Part shown: positions 11,301 to 23,534 of the stretch, piece by piece | Layout: every line of letters begins with the position of its first letter | Numbering within the stretch: the first letter of the stretch is position 1 | Source: Scenedesmus sp. ARA3 | Taxonomy: Eukaryota; Chlorophyta; Chlorophyceae; Sphaeropleales; Scenedesmaceae | Assembly: GCA_004335835.1 (NCBI GenBank) | Contig: RWJK01001437.1 | Span: 122,717-186,716, forward strand | DNA: 64,000 nucleotides | Direction: 5' to 3' | Position numbers and translations under genes: made by a program | The notes under the pieces: model-generated | Seen by the model: the letters and a program-made list of their open reading frames with translations, nothing else | Databases searched by the model: none | What the model was told of the DNA's origin: nothing

Positions 11301-13138
11301 TAAACGGCGCCACACGCTGCACAAGCAAATGCAGTGCCTTCATCATTAACCAGTAGTAGTAGCACTAGTGGTGTCACCGCAGCAGCCCATCACCAACCAG
11401 GCACAGCAGACAGCAGGAAGCAGGGCTGCGTGCACAGGCTGAAAAATAAAAATGAGGGACACCACAAGGCCACACACTGCACGTATTTGCAACCACTTCA
11501 GCTCAGCCAGCCACAACGGACAGCAATCAAATGACACGCAAAGAACCCTCCACCAAACATGCAGCACCAGCTGTTGCCGTTAATCATCCTGACCAACGCT
11601 ATCATTGAAGCAGGAAGTAGGCTGGCGAGCCGCATCATCACCTGCGATCCTGCACGCAGCGCCTGCAGACAGCTATAGAAGTGTCAAACATGTACACTCT
11701 CACATGTACGGCCTGCAACCCCTGGGTCCAGGACACAGTGCAATGCTGCTGCGAGTCGGCAGTCCTCAAGTAAAAGCAGACGGGAAACAGCTGTGCTGCA
11801 GCAGCAACAGCACATAGCCTGTCCATGTCTGTGCACTTTGTGTGCCTGCAGCAGTGCAGTGCAGCACAGCCAGCTGCGTACTTGCACAACATGAAAGCTC
11901 GTGTAACAGCAAACCAGAAGGCAAGTTGGCCAACCCTGCTCAGTGAGAGTGCAGCAATGGTAGTATTGACAATTTTCACTGCACAAGCACATCCAAGCAG
12001 CGCCACTGCTGCAGGGCGTCTGCCTATTTGCATGCCCAGTGGTGATCCAGTGCAATCGCATTTGCGTAACTGCAACGTGCCCAACACAAACAGCAGAGCT
12101 GGCCCCATACGACCACGAGCCACATGCTATGGTTGTGTGCATTGTTGTTCTGCACAGCAAACAGCACTCTCTGGTGCAGCGTGCGACTTGCTGGCAGCGC
12201 AACAACTGACACAACGCCTGGCATGCGCAAGAAGCTGCTCACCCAGGCAGCACAGCAGCCGCTGTTGACCTGCTCACAGCGCTGGGGGTCTACAGGGCAG
12301 GGCAGCCTGCTGGACTCAATGGGTGCAGTGGATGCTGGGGTGCATTGACACGGCATCTACACTGCACATCAGGGCTGACGATTGACACGGGTGACAATGC
12401 AACCAGACCAAGCTGCCACTTCAGAACATGTTCAAAAACCGCCGGCAGAACACAGGCGTCACGGCGGTTTCCTGTTAATACGGCAACACGGAAAGAAGCC
12501 AGGTGCCGAGTTTGAGGATTCGCTGCATCAGCGCGGTTTCTGTCAACAAGGCAGGCAGGCAGGCAACTAGGCTGAGATGTTGCCAACTGCACAAGATGCG
12601 CGGGGGTGCCTGCCAACCATCTGAAGCATACATCACATGCAACCAGGCCATGTGTACCACAGCTATCCGTACAACAGGCGTATCATTGACGACTCATAGC
12701 CACACTCCTCACATTTGGAGGGTCACCCTCTTATCCAAGACATACCCTGCCGTGCTGGTGGTGGTGCAGGCAGGCTACAGCCGATCTGCACAACCACAAG
12801 CCCTGCCGCAACTGAACGCGACAAGGTGGGAGCCGCAGCACAAGCAGCGCTCAAGAAGGCCAGCTGATGCATGACAGCAAGCACACACGCGCCCAAGCGC
12901 CGTTAGCGGCCTCGATTTGTCGCACAACAGAACCAGATCGCCTGCAGAGGTGCGTAACATTGTACCAGCCTGGTAATGTACCCGCCAGTCATCGGTTGCA
13001 TACGCTGTCCCAGGTGGACAGTGACTATGCAACCCACATTGCCATGCCATTTGGATCCTGCCATGCGTCTCAGGTGTTGCAGGCAGTTCAGAGTGGTCCA
13101 AAAGGTCCGTCAGCGCCAACCACCAAAGCCTGCTGCAG
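8347..13138. other. Gene-poor 4.8-kb region between convergent genes
   Basis: This lies between the 3' ends of the NUMOD3 gene (plus) and the Ser-rich gene (minus). Many short open frames exist on both strands, but none shows family motifs, coherent splice phases or a long run free of Cys/Trp/His-rich nonsense composition. Expected content is two 3' UTRs; the rest is unexplained. TGTAA elements occur at 8788-8792 and 8858-8862. Confidence 0.5.
8788..8792 (+). terminator. Candidate poly(A) signal TGTAA of the NUMOD3 gene
   Basis: TGTAA is the common polyadenylation signal of chlorophyte nuclear genes. This copy lies about 440 bases after the stop codon, and a second copy is at 8858-8862. Placement only; no cleavage site is visible. 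Confidence 0.3.
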
Positions 13139-14792
13139 CTACAGCGGCCCCAGGTGCAGCAGCTGCAGCAGCTCCTCCTGGATCTCCAGCTGCAACTGCT
13201 GCGCCGCCATTAGCTCCGCAATCTTGGCCTGCGTGCGCGGGCTGCTGCTGGGCGTGACAGACCCAGCCAGCACAGCAGGCACAGCACTGGATGCCCCACC
13301 ACACAACCCTGCGTCACAGCTGCTGACAGCAGGCAGAGCAGCGTAGCAGCCGCCGGCGCCGCTGCTGCTGCTGCTGTTGGGGCAGCTGACAACTGGCAGC
13401 GGAGCGCTGCGGGTGATGTGGCTGCTGCAGTAGCCAGTGGGTGGCTGCGGCCCAGCGCTTGTGAAGCTCAAGGCGGGGAGCACGCTGCTGTTGGCGCTGC
13501 AGGGCATGCTGGGCATCATTGCGCTGCTGGTGCTGCAGGGGATGCTGGGCAGCACATCACTGCAGCCGCTGCTGCCATAGAACGCGGCCGCAGCTGCAGC
13601 AGAGATAGCTGGCTGATGCTGCTGCATTGCCAGCTGCATGCCCCAGTTAGCAGGGTAGCTTTCAGGGCTCGATGCAAACACGGGAGACACGCCAGCACTG
13701 GCCACCCCATATGGCGCATCGCAGCGCGGAAGCGCTGACGCAGCAGCTGCAGCAGCGCCAGCATCAAGGCACGAGCTGCTCACCCGCCAGGCCTGAGCTG
13801 CTGCCTGCTGCTGCTGCTGCACCTGCTGCAGCTCAAGCTCCAGCTGCATCTCCAGCAGCAGCAGGCTCTCCTGAGCTGCTTCAATCCTTTCAGGGGGACT
13901 GCTGAGGTTGCTGTAGGTGTGTGGTGCCCTGCTGGCAACATCTGGCATTGCTGCTGCTGCTGACATCTGGCGGTACAAGGGCTGGACGTCCTCCGACACC
14001 CTCCGCAGTGGCTGCCGCTGCAGCATGTAGCTGCCTGTGCCGTAGCTTGATGGCTGGCTGCTGGGTTGCCACACCTCTTGGTCACAGCGTGACATCCAGC
14101 AGTGCTGCTGCTGCTGCTGCATCAGGAGCTGCTGCCGCCCGTAGCAGCTGCTGATGCTGTGGCTGCCCTGCACAAAGCTGCTGCCAGTGTAGGCAGCCTG
14201 GTGCAGGTAGCTGCTGCGTGCAGGGGCAGCTGCTGGCACTCCTGCCAGCCTTGGCAAAGGGATGGTGCTGCTGCGCATGCGGCCTGCGCTGTAGCCGCCT
14301 GCTGGTGCAGGTAGGCGGTTGTCCAGCAGACAGCTGTGCCGGCGCGGCTTGCAGTCGGCATCGGGGCAGGTCACCCGCAGCGGTGGCAGCTCCAGTGATG
14401 CAGCACGACGCTGCTGCTGCTGGCGAGCTGCTTCGTGGGCTGCCAGTGCTGGCGTGGCTGGTGCAGCTGCCGAAGGCGGCGCTGCAGCAGCTGCCCAGGC
14501 ATGATACTCTGCATGCGCCGTGCTGCTGCTGCTGGTGCTGGTGCTGGTGCTGTGCCTGCTGCTGCTGCAGTGCCGCAGGGTCATTGATGGGGGCAGGCTT
14601 GCCCTGTGCGGGTGACACGGTGGCAGTGTCAGGGCATGATGCCTGCTAGTGATTGCAGCAGCTGCATGCTCAGGCTGGAGAGACTTGCTACGCAGCGGTG
14701 CAGCATCTTGTGGTGATCCTTGATCCTTGCCGCCGCTGCTGGTGTCGTTGGCATAGCACAGCGCAGCTGCCGGCTCGAAATGGCTGCTGCTC

Positions 14793-14823
<31 letters not shown>

Positions 14824-15481
14824 CACTGCTGCTGGTGCTAGTGTTGTTGTTGATGTTGAAGCCAGCCTTGCTGCAGGCGCTGCTGCTGCGGCTGATGCCC
14901 ATGTCTTGCACTGTCGAGTTGTCTCCACCCGCAAGGCAGGAGTCTACGTGGCTAATGTCGGGTTCCGTGACGCTGTCGCTGAGGTAGCAGGCAGGGATGT
15001 AAACGCCTGTCCCAGAGCGAGACGCTGCCGCTGCTGCAAAAAACAGCAACACAATTGGTGTGGGAAGAAAGAAAGGAGCATACAGCAGGTATAAGTCGAG
15101 CTAAACAGTTGCAGGAAGGCTGGAAGCACATGACATCAGTCTAAATGGCACGGAGCAACTACGTATCCGCAAGGCTGCAGCGCTTTGCTAATAGCTTGTA
15201 AATGGGATGTAGGGACATCAAGACTTACCGGCTGCGGTCATGGCCAGGTCTGTCAGTGCTCTGGCTACTTTCCTTTGCCCTAGGTGGTTGATAACTTGTC
15301 TGCAGTTCATCATCGGTTCACGTGACAGTAGCAGCTCTAGGTGCGCAGCTACTTGGATGCAATTGCCATTCGGCTTGCGGTGTCGACTCGGACTGTTCCT
15401 CCACGTCGCGAACTTCACACACTGAAGACATCCATTAGCTGAGCAACCTGCAAAATTCACCAATGCAATAAGGTTATTCAT
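13139..15481 (-). CDS. Unidentified Ser/Gln/Ala-rich protein
   Basis: Two exons, 15229-15481 and 13139-15033, join through a strong GTAAGT donor and a TTTTTTGCAG acceptor in matching phase, giving about 715 residues from the ATG at 15481. I do not recognise a family. The first 85 residues are ordinary in composition (CVKFATWRNSPSRHRKPNG, then LELLLSREPMMN). Exon 2 starts with SGTGVYIPACYLSD, then becomes low-complexity Ser/Gln/Ala/Pro with scattered Cys. Within it a probable coiled coil lies around LLLLEMQLELELQQVQQQ. The C-terminus returns to a helical segment, AKIAELMAAQQLQLEIQEE followed by LLQLLHLGPL. Helical ends and a disordered middle suggest a scaffold or RNA-associated protein, but this is inference only. 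Tandem CAG acceptors at 15031-15036 would add or drop single residues. Confidence 0.6.
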
Positions 15482-18400
15482 TGATGCAATAGAGTATCAA
15501 ATGGCTTGGCTTGCTGACCGAGCTGAGCAGGCTACACAGGGGTCTTCACGTGGCAGTGCGTACGCACGTGTCCAGACCAAGTTGCTCTTCGAGCCAGACC
15601 GTTGTGCATGCAGAAGTCCACGGTCTGCTGCTAAAGCATGTTCATTACACGTTTTAAGATGTGAAGTTAAATATTGAGGCTAAAACAGACCGTGTAGGAC
15701 CAGGTCAACCTGTATCGTCAAGGGTGATCTGCAGACTGCGGGAGGGCTATCCGCAAGCTGATCATGGCACCCAAGGGGGTGCCGATCCCGAGCTGCACAC
15801 TTTCATGTAAAATGAAATCAACAATTTCATCAAATTGCACATGGCCACTGCTGTTTGAACCTTTGCAAAACACACAGCCCTCAGCTCCAGCATTGCTATG
15901 CTGCAGCATACACAGCTGTGTAAAATGACGAATTCTAGACAAAGCCATGATCCAAAGGACGCTGGTCATGCACAGCTGCGCACCTTGTGTACATGATGTA
16001 CATCAGCAGCAAGCTGCTGTCACAGCAGCTCCAGTCACAGTGTGACTGCTGCCAGCCAGGCTGGCTGTGAGCCGGGAAGCTCACTGCCTGTATTGTATGA
16101 TTATCATAATACTGTAGTGTATTGGGCTTATACACTGGGCTTATACACTGGCAGCTTCTTCTTTTTCTGCCGGACCCTGTGCCAGTGGATCTACAGGGCC
16201 TCAGTGCGGTACTGAGAGTGAACCCAGAGACAGTGTTTGCATGCGGACAGATCACCTGCCAGGACGTCATGCAGACAGGCAACCTCAGGCAAGAAACAGC
16301 CTCAGAGAGGATAGAACAACACATAAGCAGACACAGCAAAGCATATGCAGATGTCTCTGCATGTATGTGTAATGTCTGTACATACATGTAGGACACGCAG
16401 GGACGTCAGCACTTTCTCTGTTACCAGGGGGAGCATGATCCTATCGACGCCAGCACTTCCACTTAGCCACAGCAACCACCCCCAAAGTGTATACGAATAT
16501 CCAACTTCATTTTATGCATCTTACAAAACATGACTAGCAAGCGCACAGGCACGCCTGCTGAGACAGGACACAATGGTTGCACAGCCGGCTCGCCTGCAGC
16601 AGCGCAACTGCAGGCGTTAAAGCAGGGGCCATTTGCTGCAAGGGAAGTGCCTGTGACGACAGATGATCATCCATGCACTGCAGCACAGCTCTCTGTCAAC
16701 AGCAGGCAGGTGGCGCCCAAGCTGTGTAACCAAGGGACTGCAACTGCCTGCTGCCATAGTAAGTGGTGGACGCATATATACACATGGTACTTCCACACAG
16801 CAGCATGCTGAGCACGCATCTTCTGTTCATGCCCACATCCACAAATCAGGGGCGCGGAAACACAGCGCTGTGAAGCAGCAGCAGTGGAGCACGTCCGCCA
16901 GTGCCCCAAAAGGCATGCATGCGCTGCACCCTCAAGGCGCAAGCGAGCTTGGCTGTTGAGCCGCAAGTAGTAGAACACGTGCGTTGCTGCACCCGCACAT
17001 CTGTCTTAATCATGCCACTGTTACCAATGCAGCACCAGGCCCTGGCTGCACCGCCTGTGTGCAGCACCAGGCTCTGGCTGCACTCCTGCTGAGCCGCGGC
17101 ATGCCGCAGTCAGCAACACCCACCCACGCCCCTGGTCCCAAACACATGGCCGCCCGCTGCAAGTTCTGGTCACGAGCTTGGCAGAACCACTTTTTAATCC
17201 CACCATAGAACCACCACAACACATTTGAGCAGCACCACGAATGTAGCGCCCTCCCTGATGAGGCCTCGATGCCTCCGCCGCTGAACAACAGCGCCATGCA
17301 GGGGTTCATCATCCACACACTTCATGCCAGAGCACATAGGTTTTGATGCAGCGTTCTCCACACACCAAGTACCGTTCAAACAAGCCCCCAGGCACAATGC
17401 TAGTCAAATGCAGTGTGAGGGCATCTCACACTGCTGGGCTAACCGGGAAGGAAACCTTGTGCTCTTCTGAACACAACACGAGGATCAACACACACACACA
17501 CACACACACACCGTAGGAATCTTGACAAAACTTGGCCGCAGCCCTGGCAATGCATTTGAGCAGCTGCATGCAATGCAGCACGCAGATGGTGCATTGACGC
17601 GATGCATCTCAGCAGACCAGCCAGCAGCCAAACAGCCTGGTGACAGCACAGCCACACACAGTTCAGCACAGCACAGCATATGGTTGCATGCCCCCAGTGG
17701 TGTGCCATACATGTGTGCATGCACTCTTATGTTATTAACGCGGGACTACGCATGCAGTGCAGCAGTGAGCAAAATGGCTTGGCTATATGTGCAGGAAGCA
17801 CGACGCTTCGCACTATGTTGGGCCGAAGAGTGCGCGTGTCAGCAGCAGAGTCACAAGTATACCAAACAGTGCAGACAAAAGAGAGCAGCTGCAACACGGC
17901 ACGAGGCCGCAGCATGCTGTCAGCAAGCGTTACACGACGGCGTCGATGCATGTGCTAAAACCATCAACTGTAAAACCTCCCATGCTCCTGACAACTTGCG
18001 TGTTGTCACAGCATGCCACATGTCGCATGAGATGCCAGTTGTGCGCGGCATGCCAGTTGGTGGCAGCGCAAGCGTGGCGCAGCACTGTCAGTGTAGCATG
18101 CCAAGCGCAAGCGAGTGCAATGCCTGTGGGCTACCAGCTGCCAGACAGGCAGCCATTGCGCCACCAGTCCACCTGCAACAGATCTGATGAGTCATGCTGA
18201 TGTCCTACAGACGCGCTTGGAGGAAACCTTCCTGCAACTGCTGTGCAGCACAGACGGGGTGCTGTGGCACCACCACAAAGATGCCACTCGGGCAGTGTGT
18301 TGATGAGCAGCAGCAAGACTGCCAAGATGAATGCCCTGCTGGTGCAGCTGCTGCATATCCACTTTAATCAGATGCAGAAGGGCTGGGACGTGTTGCTGTC

Positions 18401-19410
18401 TGCCTGACAGATGCAGCAGCAGCGTGCAAGTTCAGATGCTCGCATGCACTCAAACTCAACACAAAGTGCAGCCGAACATGCCTTAAGTTCTGCACCATCA
18501 ACATGCACACACCAGCTCCAGCTCAGGAGCTACATATGCAGGCAACGCTGCTGTCCATCGAGCAGCCTGCCAATAGCAGCAACACAATGAAGCTACGCAT
18601 GTATATGGCTCAGCAGGAGCTGACCGCCACGAAACTGCCAGTGCTGTGGTCTTCAAACCAGGCTAGCGCTAGCAGTGAGTGCTGGCACACAGTGCATTCA
18701 CACCTGCAGTGCAGGCTGTTGCTGAGACACACTCAGTCTATGTCCACCTCTACATACACTCTGACAACCCAGCTACCGGTCTGGTGAAGCACTCTCACGT
18801 GCTCATCCAGCGCCGGCGGGTCAAACTGCCGCTGGGTGTGCTCTGCATATGAACAGCCACATGCGTGCTTTCTGCTGCAGGTATTGTATGCAACATCTTC
18901 TTCAAGGTTTGAGTCTGCACCTGAAAAGCTTTGAAGCTGAAAGGTCGAGCAAGTTGGAATATCGTCTACAGAGCAGTCGACACAACCACGCCTGGAAGCT
19001 ATGTGCTTGCTGCGCAGACGTGTGCGTGCCCACCTAGCCTGATGGCGACAGAACAGCACCCTCACACACAAGCCCCACAACAGCACTTTCTGGAAGGACA
19101 CACAAAGGGATGTAATCACTCCTCGCCTGTCGCTGTTCAGTCATAGCGTATAGCCTCCCCCATTGCGCCACTGCAAACACCCCACCTCCCCCCGATCACC
19201 CTATAGTGGAGCAGCAGCAGCTAACAAACGGACACCAGAAAGCAACAACAATCCATGCATCAGCAAGTGTCAAGCCGGTACCTTCGAGCTTGTGCGGCAT
19301 GCGCAGCTGTGGCAGTTGTTGCTGCAAACTACACACAATCTGTCTCCACTTGCTGTTGTTGCTTGAGCAAAATCATGGTAAGCAAGCGCCCATCCTTGTC
19401 TGTCAAACGC
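15482..19410. other. Gene-poor 3.9-kb region
   Basis: Upstream of the Ser-rich gene and downstream of the kinase gene. No open frame with recognisable motifs was found on either strand. It includes a (CA)11 microsatellite at 17489-17511 and a 14-bp tandem duplication (GGGCTTATACACTG) near 16126-16153. The kinase 3' UTR should lie at the right end. Confidence 0.5.
17489..17511. repeat. (CA)n dinucleotide microsatellite
   Basis: Eleven CA units plus one base, uninterrupted, in a gene-poor stretch. Confidence 0.95.
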
Positions 19411-21067
19411 TCAAGTGATGACACAGCAGCCAGCCTTGGGCACTGCGGCTGGAGCAGCGCTGGTGCCAGCAGCCAGCGCAGCGCCTGCTGCATTCTCTGT
19501 GCCGCTGTCGACATTGGCGGTAGCAGCAGCAGCAGCCGCCTTTGCAGCAGCTCCTGCCCTCCCGTGCCTGCCTGCTGCCTTGGCTGCCAGCTCATCAGCC
19601 AGCAGGCCCTGCAGCACCTGCACCACCTGCAGCGGCAGCCAGCAGCACATGCATATGGTCACAAGGGCTGCCAGTAAACACAAAGCTTAGCTATGCAGGC
19701 ATTACGCTGCCTGTCGCTGATGTAATCAGGTCGTACCCTTAGCAGCCCTGCAGACAACTCCGTACAACAGTATCAGCCATATGCTGCGTCTCCCTCCCAC
19801 CAGCAAGACTGGCGCTGCTGCCGACGTGGCGCTGCGGCACTAATGGGGGAGCTGTTCAGCAGGCCCTGTGTTGGATGCACGTCCCGCCCCGCCTACCCTG
19901 GTCATGCTGGGCCGTGCGCAGGGCTCCTGCTGCCAGCAGGCCTCCACCAACTGCCATAGCTCTGCGTTGAAGTGCTTGGGGCGGGCGGGGCGGTAGCCCT
20001 TGGCCACCTTGGCCGCATACCTGCGTGGCCGCACAGGCGCAGGCAGCGGTCAGATGTTGCGCCAGAGCGTAGGCGTGTGGCTCAGCGCACCATCAAGGCG
20101 CTGAAGGCTATGGTGGGATCACTAGCTACTGAAGACATTGGTAGCCTGGTATGAGGGTGCTGTGACATTGCATCGAAGGGCTGCTTGTGTGGCAGCAGGG
20201 CAGCAGCGGCACTCACCACTCTGTGATGGCCGGGTCTGTGGTGCTGGGCGGCAGCTCTGTGAAGATGAGCAGGCAGCGCGCAGCCAGCTCTGACGGCAGC
20301 ACGCGGCAGCAGCACGGCAGCAGCCATCAACAGCAGTTCAGCAGCAGATCGGCATCACGTGTAGGGTGGAGCAACAACATTGCACTGGGCAGCGGTTGAC
20401 AGATCACATTGAGGACCACCACCTCCTACAGCATAGATGATAGTTCGTGCCATGTCGTGAAAGTTGTCTGTCAATGTCATACGGGATGTGCAGTAAATCA
20501 TGCACACGTACTGCATGCTGTGTGAGGCCTGTGTGCTGCATTTGCAAACACGCGCTGATGCTGTCGCCGCCAGCAATGCTGCAGCAGGCAGCAGGCGCTG
20601 CTGGCAGCTAGTTGCTGTGCTCACTCACCGTACAGCACCACGCCAAAGCTGAACACGTCTGCCTTCTCATTGTAAGGCTGGCCCAGGAACACCTCTGCAG
20701 CACGGGAAAACCAGCAACACAGCAGGCAGCACAGGCCAGCGCTGTCAGGTGTGGTGAGACTGCGAACAACTTCCCGTGAAGGCATGCCTGCATGTGCAGG
20801 CAGGTATGCCCGTGCTTTGGTGCCGCCGTGGATGATTCCGCTGTGCATTGTCTCTGCTAACCAGCAAAGGGTAAGATGCAGATGCGTCCAGCTGCCTAGC
20901 TTCACTAAACGTGCAGCTGCTGCACAGCCAGATGCGCCGTCCGTGTTGATTCTGGGCGGCTGCATGTGGCAGAGTGAAGCTGCGTGGCAAGGGCTGCAGC
21001 AGCACCCGCTGTTCTTGCTCCCCACCTGGTGCCATTGTCATGCAGGAGCCTGTCTGGCCTGCGCAGA

Positions 21068-21110
<43 letters not shown>

Positions 21111-23534
21111 TGACGTTATTGGGATTGCCGCAGCCACAAGGCATGAGTGCAAGGGTCAGGTGTATGAAAGGAGAGCAGCACGACTGTAGCGTCACCACAA
21201 GCAGCTCCCCTGCTGCTTTGTGCTTTTGCAATGCGACACCAATGGAGCTGGTGCTGCCGCTGCTGCAGCCATGGCCTCACCCGTCATGTGGAAGACTGTC
21301 TCGAAGCCCTCAGGGCCCCAGGCGCAGCTCTCCATGCTGCTGTCCCAGCCGCCCCTGCTGCTGATGCCTGTGAGCGTGGCAGTGGCGGTGCTGGCAGCAG
21401 TGCTCTGGCCCACCTCCGTGAGCCAGGTTGCGTCAGTCATCATGCTCTCACCAAACTCGCTGCGGGCCCTGCTCAGCGCCTGCTGCTGATCTCCGGGGCG
21501 CTTTGCGTAGCAGTCTGCGCCGCTGGTGATGCCGGCGGCTGCAAACGCCGCAACATCGGGGTACAGGATGCAGGCTGTGGCATTCCTTTCGCACAGCTGT
21601 GCCAGGGGGCTGGCTTTGCTGTTTACTTTGCCGTTCTGCGGGGCACTGCCCGTTGATGCCGCCCTGCCTGCAGGTGGCGCGTCGTAGAAGCCAACTCTGC
21701 GCTCTGAGCCTGCCCTAGCAGCAGCCAGAGGCAGGCTGCCGGCTGCTGCTGCTGCTGCCAGCGCGATGCCGTCTCCGTTGCAAATGCTGCTTGCGCGCTG
21801 CACGCGCTCCTTGCTGTCATCAACCACCTGCCAAGCAGCGCACCCACCGGGCAACAGCAAGTGCAGCGTATAGTGAGTGCAGCAGCCGCTTGTTTTCACT
21901 GGTGGCGTCGGAGAAGGTGAGGCGCGACATGCCTTGGCCCTGGTGTTTACCCATTACGCACCTGCCGAGGGAAGTGTAGAAGAAACAGCAACGGGCCGCA
22001 GCAGTTGAGTCCAGCACGTGCTTCGTGCTATCCTGGTAGCAGCGCCAGCACAAGACCTCGCATTGATGAACCATGCTCAACCAGCAACATTCTGCCAGCA
22101 GCGGCCATGTCAGCTTCATCTTGCAGTTTCACATGCCTGCCAGCCAGCCAGCCAGCACTCAAAACGCAATCATTGACATACAACTTGTGAATGTCACAGC
22201 TGGCACTGGCTGTGCATGCATGCAGGTTACAGCCAGCGGGTTGCAGGCTCACCATGTGCAGCCCCATGTCAGCCAGCTTGGCAACCAGCTTGCCGCCCTC
22301 CTCCACCAGCACCACGTTGCTCAGCTTCACATCCCTGTGCAGCACCATGGGGCTGCGCGCGTGCAGGTACTCCAGCGCAGTGGCAAGGTCCAGCGCCCAG
22401 CCCAGCGCCTGCACGCTGCTGTACACGGTGCGCACCGGGGAGATCATCTGCGTGGACACCTTGTCACTCAGGGTGCCGCCCTGCAGGACATGAATAACCA
22501 GGCAGGCCTAGTCAATCCAAGTGAGCACAGTGGTGCAGGGTGGTGTGGGCGGAGCTGAGCTGCTGTGGGTCGAGCAGTGCAGATGCGTTCTGGGCTCAGC
22601 TGCCGAGCAGACACGTGCTGGCCTGCATCTTGTGCAGGCTGTGCAGCTGGCTCTGCTGCAACTGCTGTAAAGTGCCAGCTGCTGCGCAGCAGGGTGTGGT
22701 GCCGCCTTACGTTGGCATACTCCAGCACCAGCGCCCAGCGCCCACACGCTGCACGCTTGTGGGGTGTGAGCGTGCACAGCGCCTTGTAGCCAATGATGCG
22801 CCTGCAAGTTGATTTTGAGGGTCAATGCATAGGGACATAGTAAGCAAGACAGCTGTGCTGCATGCATCATGTAAGGCAGGCTGTGGCCAAGTTGCAGCAT
22901 GCTGCCGGGTCAGCCTGAACACTGTGCTGAGTTGGCAGTTGTTGCTGCAAAGCAGACGCCTTGTTGCACACACGAAAGTCAAGCGCTGCGCAAAAGTACA
23001 TTATATGTTACATTTGACGCCTGCCTGAGCTTTTGGGACGGACAAAAAAGCTGGAGAGCCTCGGCTGGAGAGTACTTGCCAGCAAGGCAACGCCGTGCGA
23101 CCCTCGCTATAGGAGCCAGTATAGCTGCTTCCCTACTACTGAAGCCAGATTGTTACACAGCTCACTTGTGGTGACATTTGGCCAGTATAGCTGCTTCTTT
23201 GCGCATCATTTCGACGTTGGTGGCCTCCTCTAGTGTGCCCGCATCAGGCACCTTGATCGCCACGCTCTGTCCATCAAACGTGCCCTGCAGCACGCCAAAC
23301 GTTGGTTGAGCGTCTGTAGTTCAGAACAACACCTGCCTTGACGGCAATGAATGTCTGCGCAAGCTCTGAGTGAATATGTGCAGCTTGCTCAACCAGTACC
23401 TTGAAAACCTCCCCGTATGCTCCTTTTCCTATCTTCCTAGTCACTTTAAGCCGGTGCTTGTCTGTGTTTGCGGCTGGCTCCATGCTAGTACTGCGGTCAC
23501 AGGGCCCACATGCCGGTGCTGTAGTGGGGCACAT
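19411..23534 (-). CDS. TKL-type serine/threonine/tyrosine protein kinase with CaaX-like C-terminus
   Basis: Ten exons join in consistent phase: 23400-23534 (ATG at 23483 or 23534), 23166-23284, 22711-22801, 22253-22480, 21281-21827, 21026-21058 (33-nt microexon), 20629-20694, 20217-20289, 19897-20020, 19411-19626; 526 residues from the inner ATG. Kinase elements in order: Gly-loop GKGAYGEV (19-26), VAIK with Lys39, hinge LVLEYANGG, HRDVKLSN (146-153), then DMG at 169-171 where DFG is usual. A low-complexity insert of about 190 residues precedes TGSCMTMAPE; then KADVFSFGVVLYELAA, LWQLVEACW and RPSM. The essential Lys, HRD Asp and DMG Asp are present, so activity is plausible. The pattern (ADxGLH, YNEKADVFSFGVVLYE) matches plant/algal Raf-like TKL kinases. 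After the kinase domain comes a short Ala-rich tail ending in CCVIT, where CVIT fits a prenylation box. Substrate unknown. Confidence 0.85.
21071..21109. repeat. (CAG)13 repeat next to a microexon 3' splice site
   Basis: Thirteen pure CAG units, read as CTG on the kinase strand, end 12 bases before the acceptor of the 33-nt microexon. Confidence 0.9.
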
